The notes under the pieces: model-generated
The model's input: only the letters and a program-made list of their open reading frames with translations
What the model was told of the DNA's origin: nothing
Database searches by the model: none
Shown: piece after piece, positions 23,574-33,667 of the stretch
Numbering within the stretch: position 1 is the first letter of the stretch
Layout of the letters: every line of letters begins with the position of its first letter
Program-made: the position numbers and the translations under genes
Assembly: GCA_028671895.1 (NCBI GenBank)
Contig: JAPMAC010000231.1
Location: 9,388,001-9,452,000 of the forward strand
DNA: 64,000 nt
Source: Oenanthe sinensis
Taxonomy: Eukaryota > Streptophyta > Magnoliopsida > Apiales > Apiaceae
Direction of reading: 5' to 3'

Positions 23574-26500
23574 TCCCACTAATATTTTGGAAGCTGTAAA
23601 AGAAGAAATTAATTTGGGTACAGTTTTTGGTTAATTTGAGTTGTATTTTTGGATGAAAAAAATCTAAGGGGTTTGAAGTAGTGAAGGAGAACAGACTGGA
23701 CTACCTGACATCTCTGTACAAGCCTTAAAGATTATTCTATAGGGAGATTATAGGAAATTCGTGTTAACACTGCATATTATCTGGAACACAGGAATACAAC
23801 CAACAGGGATTTAAGAATACAACCATATTGTCTGTAGAAGACCACCTGTATGTGCTAAAGGCCTATGAACTAGAACAAAAGCTGAAGAAGATAATATTTG
23901 GTAAAGCAGGTTATTAGCATATCCACTGTATTTGTGACCCAGGAACCAAATTTGATTGAAGTCAAGGTTGAGAACCTCTGAACAGAAACGAATTGATCCA
24001 AGAAGCTGAATTGAAGTGTAGTAGTTCGAGGTAGTGGTCAAGGTGTTGTATGTGAATTTGACACTTTGGAATATCTTGAGAACCGGACTGCAAGTCAAGC
24101 CTGCAGGGCAACGGGAAGTTCAGTGACATCAGATTTAGACGGAATCCCAATTCTAAACCTAAGGTCCTTACCTATAGATTCCATAAAGGAGATTTTCAAG
24201 ACCAGTTCAAGAAGCGGTTGCAAGACAGGGATGGTTTGTATTTGAAAGACAAGATCAAGGGTTTGCTACACAGTTTGAAGAAGCCTGTACAAGCAAAAGA
24301 TGACAGACACTATGTTGGGTTGTAGCAGGAATCTCAAGCATTAGTGAGGATGCAACAAGGGAAAGCATTTGTTGATGAAGTTAAATGCAAGGTTGATTCT
24401 ATCAGTAACAGTGATGAACCAAATGGATATCTGGCATCAATGACTAACACTAGAGATGAATCACTAAGCACTTCACATGTACACATTCTAACTAGTATAC
24501 ATTTATCTAATTCAGAACTGTATGATAATTAAGTTTTGAAATGTATTATATTCATGTCAGCATGTTAGCATCTTAGGACTTAAATGCTTAATTGATTGCT
24601 AAAAATAAGATTGCATGCTAGGATTCATGAGTTTAATTAGTACATTTCATACTTGATTTTCTATGCAATAAAGTGAATATCTAGAATTAGATAAGGTGTT
24701 CTAGACGGTTAGGTGTATCCCTGAATATTTGCTGGAACTTGAGTTAAATCTTATGTGATTTAATACCTCTGCTAATGTTGTGAAAATTGCTAAATAGACA
24801 AACAGGTCATAGATCAGATATTTTATATTTGCTCTTATTGTAATAAATGACTTGATAAGTATATGTGGAATTTGATATTGCTTATAATGTTTTATTAAAA
24901 TATTCTGCATATTCTTAAATTGTTTGTGTGCTGATTTTCACATGATTTGCTCGCACTCACATAGTTGCACTTAAATGTCATATCAGATCATGTATTGCTT
25001 ATTAGGGATAAGATGGCAGAATTATCTAAGTTGTCAGTAACAATTGTATATTCAAAGATTAATCTAAAACTGGCTTAGGTAATTAGAGATAGTTAAAAAT
25101 GTTAGACAATGACAGAAACGGATTAGACAGAATTAGTAATTAATTTGTTAGTTGTTCTATCCATGTGCTTTTATGCATATTGAAGCTGTTGTTACCACTG
25201 TAGTCAATAATATCTCTAACCCATCTGGACTCAATTGAAGTTGAGTACCAAGAAGCTTAATCATTTGTGATTGCAGAGTATGTAACAAAAGGCAAAAGTT
25301 ATGTGACTTCGTGACATTTATTGCATGAGGCATGTGATTAAGATTGAAGCTCTACTATCACAGTTGGTTGAGAAGGCCTCCTCGATGGTAACCTTTGGAG
25401 ATGACAGCAAATGATGTACAAGGGATATGACTATCATGATTTAAGAACTGTCATCAGTGGAAACATCTTTCTTGTGAAAAGAATTAAGCACTTTCTATAG
25501 GGCACTAGGAAATTCTTTATTAAGGGTTTTCTGGAAAAGCATTGAAAAGGAAAAGTGTTTGATCTCAAACAAGAAGGTTGGAAACTCACTCAATTGAGAG
25601 TGAGGAATTTTGTTCGTAGATGACATGGATTTTGTATGCAAAGGTGAAGTGAACTTTTCAGTAAAGCTTCATCAGTAAAGAGTTAACTATTGCATAAGAA
25701 GCTCTCACACTTGTTGATCAAGACAATGGATTCTCAGATAAAGATGAAATTGGTGAGAGGACTGCTTCATATGGAATTCTATCTAGAAGGACATTTTAAA
25801 TTATGTCAAATAGGGAAGTCAATGAAAACATCATACTGAAGCAAATTATGTCATGGAAGAAATATGCTTAGTGGTGGTTGATGATAACCCTAGTTACAAG
25901 TTAGTTATGTTCGTGCATTCAACAGACAAAATGTCACATATGGTAATTGATCACATCAGGTAGATCAAGTTGGAAGCAAAGTAAGCTGTGAGAACTTTGA
26001 AGTCAGATAATGTAATTGAATTTTGTGAATGAAGTTCTATATGAATTCTGCACTGATAAAGGTACTTTGAAGCTGAAGCAATTAACACAGCATGTTGCTT
26101 TAATCAACAAGATCGTGAAAAGACATCATATGAGTAAATGGCCAACCAGAAGCAAACACTGAAGATATTTCGTGTGTTTGGAGGAAATTGATTTTTACTG
26201 AAGATTTATATGAGTATCTTGACAAGAAGTTAAGACTCAAGGAATAATTTTCCTCGGCTACTCATTAATGATGAAAAACCAGAAGGTGATTAAAAGTCTG
26301 AATGTGTCGACCTACTACACCAAGCTCCCAAGCATTTAAATGAAAGACTATTATGAATCTTTGAAGTTTGACATCCTGTCAGAGTCAAATTCAGATACTG
26401 ATGTTGAAACTGAGGTTGTAGAAGGAATCAATGATAATGATGTTGATTCAGATCCTAATAGTGAAAATGGTAGTGAAACTACATAACTCGTGAACGTTAA

Positions 26501-26645
26501 CAGAATCCATTGAAAAAGGTGAAGGATCTTCAACACATCATAACAGCAACTTAGAGGGAGCAAAATAAATAAGGATCTACTAGTCGTACTCAACACAATG
26601 AAGATCAAAGGAATACATCAAGAACATATTTGTCGAGATAAAAGG
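23574..26645 (+). pseudogene. Element C internal region with decayed pol (protease to integrase linker)
   Basis: From about 25370 the plus strand shows traces of copia pol: SMVTFGDDSK and CTRDMTIM-like residues (compare VVTFGDNSKGYTRG in element D), later YSLMMKNQKVIKSLNVSTYYTKLPS, the counterpart of the post-integrase segment VVESLNVTFDDSKLPS of D. Stops and shifts are frequent and no frame exceeds ~90 codons. The part 23574-25300 should hold gag by position, but I cannot recognise it. Interrupted at 26645 by element D. Confidence 0.55.
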
Positions 26646-26954
26646 TGTTAGGTCCAAAGTGTTGTAGAGGGGGGGGTGAATACAACTGTTTAAAATTTAT
26701 GAGAGAATAAACAATGTGCAAGTAATAAATGATGACTCAGAATTTCAAGAATATATCATTATATTCATTGATGGATTTGCTACAACATTCATAAAAGCAT
26801 CATGATCAGTTGAACAATAAATACAGCAATTAAAGCTAGATTCAACTGATCCTCTCTCTCTCACTTTTTGTTTTACAGTAAATGCTCTCTCTTAAAAAAT
26901 TATCGTTGAAAATACAGAGATACTAGTTTTTTCTAAATAAAAAACAAAGTGCTG

Positions 26955-26962
26955 CTTTTATA
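26955..26962 (-). promoter_or_regulatory. TATA box of the D LTR (3' copy)
   Basis: TATAAAAG on the minus strand within ACATTATAAAAGCAG; the equivalent in the 5' LTR is 40338-40345. About 1 kb from the LTR start, it would set transcription to begin roughly 250 bp before the LTR end. Confidence 0.6.
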
Positions 26963-27131
26963 ATGTCATGTAGTCTTGATCTTGTCCTTTTTGTGTACGT
27001 GGCCCAATCAGGACTTCGACAACAAAAAGTACTTTCCCAACAACTCTGGATCAACCGTTCACAATAAGCCACTTGTCCCTTGAACATTAAATGTTACATT
27101 TCTACCCGCATCTCGATCTTCGCCTGGACCC

Positions 27132-27329
27132 ATCTCGATCTCGATCTGTGAAAATCTCGATCTCGATCTGGGAGAATCTCGATCTCGATCTATGAGGATC
27201 TCGATCTCGATCTGTGAAAATCTCGATCTCGATCTGGGAGAATCTCGATCTCGATCTATGAGGATCTCGATCTCGATCTGTGAAAATCTCGATCTCGATC
27301 TGGGAGAATCTCGATCTCGATCTATCGCC
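27132..27329 (-). repeat. U3 higher-order repeat array, nine 22-bp monomers
   Basis: Nine monomers each made of ATCTCGATCTCGATCT plus a variable six-base tail. Three tail types follow in fixed order (GTGAAA, GGGAGA, ATGAGG), giving a 66-bp higher-order unit repeated three times; the last tail is altered. Partial copies flank the array near 27106-27120 and 27376-27395. The core GATCTCGATC is nearly palindromic. Position just upstream of the TATA box suggests an enhancer role (inference). Confidence 0.95.
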
Positions 27330-27967
27330 TGGATCGGGATTTGCCTTTGCAGTGTTTTACTTCACTTGTAAATCTCGACCCGCATCTCGATCTGCTGTGG
27401 ATCGACATTTGCCTTGGCAAATATGCACACATCCAATGTTGACCTTCTTTAGTGACTAATTGAGAATTAACCTTTGTGAGCAAGTTTCCTTAGCTTCTTC
27501 AATTTCTTTTCCTCACTCAATTCAAATGAGATCTTCTATTACTGACACGAACTTGCCTCCAATGTCCTGACACTTGATGCAATGGTCTGGTTCATAAGTG
27601 ACTAGTCTTGTAGGGGTTCTTGCTTCTGAATGTCAGTTCTCATTTGTTGATTAACCTTTACATTATCCAGATGTTGATATACATTACATGAAATCACTTT
27701 GGCCTTCTTGATACTTCCTTGACATTAATTTGATTCTCCATTAGATAAGTTAGGGCATGAGCAATACTCAGATTGAACTTCTTCTCACTTATGCATCCTT
27801 GATTAACCAAATTAGTTACTTGTAGTTACCAAGTATCATTACCATTTCTTCAGTTGATTGATTCCATGTGCTTCTTCAGTTTCTCTTGTTTTGCTGTTGT
27901 TTTATCTTTTACTTAGTTGAGTTACAAAATAATTAAGTGTTACAAGTTAGTACACCTATGCCTTTCA

Positions 27968-27980
27968 ATCTCCCCCTATT
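27968..27980 (-). other. Polypurine tract of element D
   Basis: AATAGGGGGAGAT on the minus strand, directly preceding the 3' LTR start TGAAAGG. The same tract precedes the LTRs at 57597 and 63177. Confidence 0.9.
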
Positions 27981-28441
27981 TGATTGTCTAACAATGACAA
28001 CCAAATTCACAATGAGGATAACTCAACTAAACAGGGACTGAAAAAGATAAAATAACATTCATAAAAGATCATGTCAACTTGCATAATGCTTGGCTTGATT
28101 AATTAACTTCATGTCTATTACTGATACTTCAAGTGCCAAAATTGGACACCTGTTGGCTCGATTAAATGGCTTCATGCTCTTCTAGAGATTTTCTCTAAGT
28201 ACTTTAAGAGCACGGTCCACTCAATCTTCAATTATCCTTCTGAAGTCCTTTTAGCAGTATTACCACCGCCGAACTTCACGAAATAATTGATGCCTAATAT
28301 AAACCAGTTTCAAGACACTTAGCTAACTAACTTCTACCTTACACTACACAAGACAACAGATAATATATTTTTACAATGCAGGAAAACAAGAAAACAAATT
28401 ACAACGCAAAGAAATATTACAAGCATGATACATTAAAACTT
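27981..28441 (-). other. Untranslated region between ORF3 and the polypurine tract
   Basis: 460 bp without an open frame. I see no second polypurine tract here, unlike the 3' regions of elements C and G. Confidence 0.6.
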
Positions 28442-31400
28442 TTATTTCTTGCGCTCCTCTTCCTCACGGGCTTTCTTCTTGGCTGCTTTTTCTTTCTTCA
28501 TGAACTCAGGGTTGCAGACTTCATCCATTCTTTTCTTGAGAAGATTAAGTCCTTCTGCTTCCACATGATTTCTGATCTTGTAATTTCGAAACAACCTCAA
28601 CCACCTTTCAACCATGCTGCGAGTGGTAAGCTTCGTGGGAATGTCTTCAAACCTCAGCTTTGTGACTTTGTCAGGGTACCCCTTTTCCCCTTTCTTCCGT
28701 ATGACCAGCTGCTTAGGGTATCCAATGACAATAGCGGTGGTGCATTGCTGTAGCCTCTGAATATCAAGTTGTTGTCTTCTCTTACAGAAGTTATCAAACG
28801 TGACCCTCAGATAATCCTGATCAAACTCGTCAATATCATCCATCTCCTCAATCAATTCTCTTATACTACACAGTGTTTCATGACTGTGTTCTGCAAAGAT
28901 GTCGTACTTGATTTCAATGATGGTTTCCACCTTATGCTTGTCTGTATAGATCAGCAGATCATTCTCATTCTCAGCTTTGCTCTTGACAAACTTGACATTT
29001 GCACTAACCACTGCACTAGCTTCCTTCCTTATTTCCCCTTCTTCTGGAATGTCTATCCTTGGATCTCCGTATCTTTGCACATGCTCTCTTATTGCCTCGT
29101 TTTGCAGCTCGAATGCATAGTCTTCAGGTTCCTTCTTAACCACTGGTAGTGTAGCTTCAGGCAACTTGTATCTAGTATCTTGCCTTCTTATCAGCTTCTC
29201 CAAGTCCTTAGCCACCAGCTTCTTTTCCTTTGTTAGAAAACCCTTAGAGAGAACTAGCTTTGCAACTGCCTTCAGCACATTTCCGCTCGGAGTTAGTTTC
29301 GAGTCATGCAGATTTACGATCCTCAAGACCTTGTCATGGACATATCTGATCTGGTAGGGATTTAGAATGATGTCAACCCCTCTGTCTTCAGCCATCTTCA
29401 ACAATTTCTCCTTAAACAGCACTCCAGTCTTGACAGAGGTGTCTACCTTGTGAGCGAATTCTACCAGTTCACTTGCACCCCTTTCTTGGAAGAAAGCTTC
29501 ATCCACCATACACGGCCCGATTTTTGTTATGGGTGTCCAAGTGATCATCAGATTCCATGCCTTCTCCTTGAATATGACTTGTACGGAGGTGCATCCCTGT
29601 CTTATGCAATTTAGATAATTCAGCAGCCCAGGGTTTAGATTTTCTAGCTTATGAAGAAGAAAGCTCAATCTTCCTGAGTCATGAGCATAGGCTCTTGGTC
29701 CAGCTAAGGCTTCTCTAGCCTTGTCCCACTCGGGACCTTCCCTCCTTATGTCAGCCTGGACCTTAGGATCTTTGATCTTTTTCATTTCATACTCATGCTG
29801 AGTTTTCTGAGCCGCTCTCTTCTCCTTTGCCATTAGTTCTTTTTCAACTATCCCTTGTAGAACTTCTTCATTTACTCTTTCTCTGGCTTCCCTGAAAATT
29901 TCTCCTTGCATCTCCGCTTCATCAACTTCTTCTTCTGGAACATGCTCGTCAGCAACCGAGTGGTCTCCTGCATCACCTGCGCCAGATCCGCCAGGATTTA
30001 GACCTCTTTCTTGTTCCCATTCTCTTGCTCGTTGCTCGAGTCTCGACCTCCTTGCCACTAAGGCTTCTACATCCATCTCGTCATCATCAGAATCTTCAAT
30101 AAAGTCTCCCATAAATGCATCAACAAGAGGTGTTTCTTTCTCAGCTTCTTCTTCAGCTACCATCTTCTGCTTGCCTTTGTCCTTAAGAGCCGGTTGAGCC
30201 TCCTCCACCTTTTCACCAGATTTGTTTGAGGACTCGATCACCGGACCCTTACTAGTCAGCTTTTTCAGACCCTGATCCTCTTTCTCCCCCTTAGGTGTGT
30301 TATCCTCATCAGGAGCATCATCATCATTATTATCGTCACCACCACCACCAGTTGAAGGACCAGGTCCATCCTTGTTACGTCCAAAGACAGCATCAAGCAG
30401 TTCATTCAGTTTCGTCCAAACCTGAGACATGCCATAAGTGACATCATCTACTGACCTCCCAACCTCCACCTGTGCCAATCCAAGATTATTTATCTTGTCA
30501 ATCATCTGATTTTGGACGGCAATCAGGTTCTCCATGAACTGAGCTCCAACCTCCAACCTTCCAGAGTGAGAAGAGACAGCAGCAGTAACACCAGCAACTC
30601 CAGCCTCCAAAGCCTCCACTTTCTTCACTAAATCCTGCAATTTGGGGGACGGTGTTTGGCTTGGGTTAGACTGTTTACTCTCGTCGGGTTCTGTTTCACT
30701 CAAGATCCCTAAAAAGAAGGGATCTACTCTCCCTGTCTCTCCCTCGTGTTTAGAGCCTAACAGTACTAGAGCCTCATCCACTAATCGCTGGGGACTAGCG
30801 GTGAGTTGGTCGGCGATATCGGTCAGTGAGACTGAGCCTTTAAGCGCTGTGTCTATGACGGGAGATGACGTTATGACCATGTCATCCCCTTGTTCACTTA
30901 GAACCTTTTCTGGTTCGCTGGGCTGTTCTGGAGGCGTAGACCCACCAGTCACCAGATGTCGTTGCTCTGCAAGCAACTTATTTTCTGATTTAGATGAGGA
31001 AGCGTCATCCGTACTGGATTCGACAGACTCTTCCTCATTAAAACTGCCTGAGATACTAGTATCAGAAGTGCTAGTCTCAGTTTGCCATTCCCCTTCCGAG
31101 AAATTGCTCAAAGAGCCCTGAGCGGACAACTCAGGGAAGGTAGGGCCAGCTCCTATTGGCTGTTGAGTTGGACCCCCTTCTTGACTCTCACCAACATGCC
31201 TAGGCGAGTGCGAATGTGTTGAAATGATTTGGAGAGGAGAGCCACCAGCGTGAGGTGTGATGGCTGTGAGAGGTGAACTAGCCTTAACAGGTTGTGCAGT
31301 TGCCACTGGGTTTGAATCCACCTTTTGCTTCTTTGAAGGTGGCAGAGCTGCTGAAGTGACTACTCTCTCAACTCCTACACTCCCTCCACTTGATTCACTC

Positions 31401-32563
31401 GACTCAGATAAGCTTGCCTTCCTTTTATCACCAGTTTTAGGGCTGGCTGAACGTTTATGAACAGAAGGGCTTGCAGCCTGGGATAGAGCCTGGGGGTTTT
31501 CAGGCCCACGGCTGTAGAAAACAGGTTGAATTGATGATTGATCAAGATTAGCAAGAATAGGTACCTGACTAAGAAGATCGTCATCCTTGTCAGCTCCAGC
31601 TTCTGCAACATTTGCCTCGGCCATATCAACATCCATTCTTGCTTGTTCCAAAGTTCTAGGCACTGGATCTCCACCTTCAGCTTCGTTACCGCTACTCTCA
31701 GCTTCTACTGCAGTAAACTGAGAAGCATGCCTCCTAGCATACTCATCTTGCAGATCCTGGAAGTACGGAGTCAGGCGCAACTCAAAAAGTCTTGACTTTT
31801 GCTGGGTTTCCATGGTGGAGATACTCTTTAGAGTCATATCAAAACATGCCATCCTTTCAGAGCCTTGAAATATTCTTCTGTGTTCCTCTGAAAGGACGTC
31901 ATCCAGAACCATCTGAAGAAATCTTGGCATCCAGCATTTGACTGGACCATCTTCTGGATTCCTTGAGGCATTTTTCTCCAATGCCCACCTCTCATGTAAC
32001 TGAATCAACAGATGTTTGCCCACATTCACTCTCCTGTTGTTTGCCACTCCATATAGTATTACCCGGCAGCTGTTGTTCATTGGCCTGTAGTCTTTGTCTT
32101 TTGGGAACATGCAGCGCTGAATGGCCTGAACTACATAATCCCACTCAGCTGGTAGCATACCGGTGTTAACCTTTGTTACCTTGATAGGACCCGTGGGAGG
32201 GCGACAACCTATCTCCGTGAATAATTGCAACATATCCTCCATAGTGGGTTCCGGAGCATAATCTTCTGTAGGAAGCCCGAGTAACTCATTGAACTTCCGC
32301 AGACTGATTTCATATTTGACACCACCAATAGTAAAGGATAGTCCTGTTGGATTGGCTTTTCCACCCTGAATCTCTAGTGTAGAGTAAGCAGCTTGAAGGG
32401 CTTCGACATTCAGGATGGGAGAGGCGGTTAACGCGTGACTTATGATTGATGTGTTGTTGAGGGATTCAATCCAGAACTGATAGTGAATAAATCTACCAGT
32501 TGCTCGATCAGCAGAGAGATTAACAAAGTTGGTCTTGGGAATTGTGAAATTTGGGTTTGCCAT
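28442..32563 (-). CDS. Element D ORF3, intact envelope-like protein (1373 aa)
   Basis: The first ATG gives MANPNFTIPKTNF at 32563; an upstream extension in frame to 32671 begins at GTG and is probably untranslated. Residues about 30-245 form a conserved module (FNELLGLPTEDY, GCRPPTGPIKVTKVNTG, RVNVGKHLLIQLHERW) of the kind catalogued as a putative plant transposon protein domain in third ORFs of plant retroelements. Then come a Ser/Pro/acid-rich, probably unfolded stretch (285-690), a likely coiled coil (VKKVEALEAGVAGV to LNELLDAVFG, about 690-770), Asp/Glu-rich linkers, a Lys/Glu-rich helical part, a C-terminal globular part and a basic tail (EKAAKKKAREEEERKK). I see no signal peptide and no transmembrane helix, so a true envelope role is doubtful. 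It is long for the class and has no stop. It is separated from pol by 1.1 kb with its own repeat array. Function unknown. Confidence 0.88.
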   Translation of the reverse strand: MANPNFTIPKTNFVNLSADRATGRFIHYQFWIESLNNTSIISHALTASPILNVEALQAAYSTLEIQGGKANPTGLSFTIGGVKYEISLRKFNELLGLPTEDYAPEPTMEDMLQLFTEIGCRPPTGPIKVTKVNTGMLPAEWDYVVQAIQRCMFPKDKDYRPMNNSCRVILYGVANNRRVNVGKHLLIQLHERWALEKNASRNPEDGPVKCWMPRFLQMVLDDVLSEEHRRIFQGSERMACFDMTLKSISTMETQQKSRLFELRLTPYFQDLQDEYARRHASQFTAVEAESSGNEAEGGDPVPRTLEQARMDVDMAEANVAEAGADKDDDLLSQVPILANLDQSSIQPVFYSRGPENPQALSQAASPSVHKRSASPKTGDKRKASLSESSESSGGSVGVERVVTSAALPPSKKQKVDSNPVATAQPVKASSPLTAITPHAGGSPLQIISTHSHSPRHVGESQEGGPTQQPIGAGPTFPELSAQGSLSNFSEGEWQTETSTSDTSISGSFNEEESVESSTDDASSSKSENKLLAEQRHLVTGGSTPPEQPSEPEKVLSEQGDDMVITSSPVIDTALKGSVSLTDIADQLTASPQRLVDEALVLLGSKHEGETGRVDPFFLGILSETEPDESKQSNPSQTPSPKLQDLVKKVEALEAGVAGVTAAVSSHSGRLEVGAQFMENLIAVQNQMIDKINNLGLAQVEVGRSVDDVTYGMSQVWTKLNELLDAVFGRNKDGPGPSTGGGGDDNNDDDAPDEDNTPKGEKEDQGLKKLTSKGPVIESSNKSGEKVEEAQPALKDKGKQKMVAEEEAEKETPLVDAFMGDFIEDSDDDEMDVEALVARRSRLEQRAREWEQERGLNPGGSGAGDAGDHSVADEHVPEEEVDEAEMQGEIFREARERVNEEVLQGIVEKELMAKEKRAAQKTQHEYEMKKIKDPKVQADIRREGPEWDKAREALAGPRAYAHDSGRLSFLLHKLENLNPGLLNYLNCIRQGCTSVQVIFKEKAWNLMITWTPITKIGPCMVDEAFFQERGASELVEFAHKVDTSVKTGVLFKEKLLKMAEDRGVDIILNPYQIRYVHDKVLRIVNLHDSKLTPSGNVLKAVAKLVLSKGFLTKEKKLVAKDLEKLIRRQDTRYKLPEATLPVVKKEPEDYAFELQNEAIREHVQRYGDPRIDIPEEGEIRKEASAVVSANVKFVKSKAENENDLLIYTDKHKVETIIEIKYDIFAEHSHETLCSIRELIEEMDDIDEFDQDYLRVTFDNFCKRRQQLDIQRLQQCTTAIVIGYPKQLVIRKKGEKGYPDKVTKLRFEDIPTKLTTRSMVERWLRLFRNYKIRNHVEAEGLNLLKKRMDEVCNPEFMKKEKAAKKKAREEEERKK

Positions 32564-33198
32564 TTTAAATTTGTGTTTGAGAAAAGAAATGTTCTGAAAT
32601 GGTTTGGCAATGGAAATTTTTAGAGAACAAGTTCTAAATTTAAACAACAAAAAAACGTACACGAACCCCACTAATTACCCCACGTAATTAGTGACACAAA
32701 TTAAAACAAATTAACTGCCCACTAATGACCACTTAACTCCCCACTAATGATTGACGGTTGAGTTTTTGAAAATTAAAGTGAACAGCCGTTACAAAATAAA
32801 TTATTTTTCCAGAAAAACCACAAACACGGCGGTAAAGTTGCACTTTAAGGATTAACCAGTAGTACTCACAACTATTTTGCTCAAGAACACAAAAGTACTT
32901 AAGAATAAGAAAGCACGAAACAAAAACCAAACTCACTCGAATGAAGAAGAAAACTAAAGAACTAATTGCAAGAACAGTAATAACGATAAAAACAACGCAA
33001 GAAGTTCAACAGTTTTAAACAAAATTTTAGCAGAGTTTCGTTTTAGTTATTGATGCTTTTAAGTAACAGTTAGTGATTTTTGTTTAAGAAAATCACAAGA
33101 AAACTTGATGTAATGTATGTATACGCGAGTGTATATGAAGAGCTTAAGCTTTTGGAGAGAAAGAAAGTTAATGTAAATAATGAACAGCCTTTTTAATG

Positions 33199-33212
33199 CT
33201 ATAATATATACC
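33199..33212 (-). promoter_or_regulatory. TATA-like sequence upstream of ORF3
   Basis: GGTATATATTATAG on the minus strand, about 40 bp downstream of the internal repeat array and about 640 bp before the ORF3 ATG. Confidence 0.4.
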
Positions 33213-33248
33213 TGCACGCCAAAAAAAATGACTGAAAAGACACGTCAC

Positions 33249-33462
33249 ATCTCGATCTCGAGATCCGCATCTCGATCCTCATCTAGATGTCGATCTAGAT
33301 GTCGATCTCGATCCGCATCTCGATCTACATCTCGATGTCGATCTGGATGTCGATCTCGATCCGCATCTCGATCTACATCTCGATGTCGATCTGGATGTCG
33401 ATCTCGATCCGCATCTCGATCTACATCTCGATGTCGATCTTGATGTGGATAGATCGAGATTT
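33249..33462 (-). repeat. Internal GATCTC-rich tandem array (48-bp units)
   Basis: Three near-perfect 48-bp units (from about 33307) plus a diverged fourth on the left. Each unit is built from ATCTCGATC, GATGTCGATC and CCGCATCTCGAT words, related to the U3 array and on the same strand. The right edge, GATCGAGATTTGCC, resembles GGATCGGGATTTGCC and GGATCGACATTTGCC at the edge of the LTR array. Because 48 is divisible by three, both strands show spurious Arg/Ser/Cys or Arg/Asp repeat peptides; these are not genes. Confidence 0.9.
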
Positions 33463-33667
33463 GCCATAGAAAATTTCTCATTACTTCATTTAGACACTAA
33501 CCATAATGATATACAGATCAGCACCAGATTAATGTCATGAAACTTTCTAACTCCTTATGATATGCAACACATACATTTATGAAGTTAAGTACACATTATT
33601 AATTATGAATATTCATGAATAACAATAATATGTACACAAACTGAATTATAACAGATAGGTAGCAAAA

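Larger units (their letters stand above)
26646..27967 (-). repeat. 3' LTR of element D
   Basis: 1322 bp; on the minus strand starts TGAAAGGCATAGG and ends TTTGGACCTAACA. U3 holds a 22-bp repeat array (27132-27329) and a TATA box about 170 bp further downstream (26955-26962). The remaining ~280 bp would be R-U5. Confidence 0.95.
32564..33667 (-). promoter_or_regulatory. pol-ORF3 spacer of element D, probable internal promoter and leader
   Basis: 1.1 kb between the pol stop and ORF3. On the minus strand it holds the repeat array (33462-33249), a TATA-like sequence (33212-33199), then a long T-rich leader without good frames, ending in a possible splice acceptor (CCATTTCAG, about 32608-32600) before the ATG. 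The layout mimics a promoter plus 5' leader. Whether transcription starts here or ORF3 is made from a spliced genomic RNA cannot be told from sequence. Confidence 0.5.

Noticed and set aside
28376..31795. Several plus-strand open frames opposite ORF3, and similar ones opposite gag and pol (33848-39454)
   Set aside because: They are antisense shadows of the long minus-strand genes, with no domain of their own.
32564..32671. Longer ORF3 starting at 32671
   Set aside because: That codon is GTG; the first ATG at 32563 starts the conserved N-terminus, so the shorter protein is preferred.
33180..33481. Open frames on both strands encoding Arg/Ser/Cys or Arg/Asp repeat peptides
   Set aside because: They come from a 48-bp tandem repeat whose length is a multiple of three, so all frames stay open; no other sign of coding.
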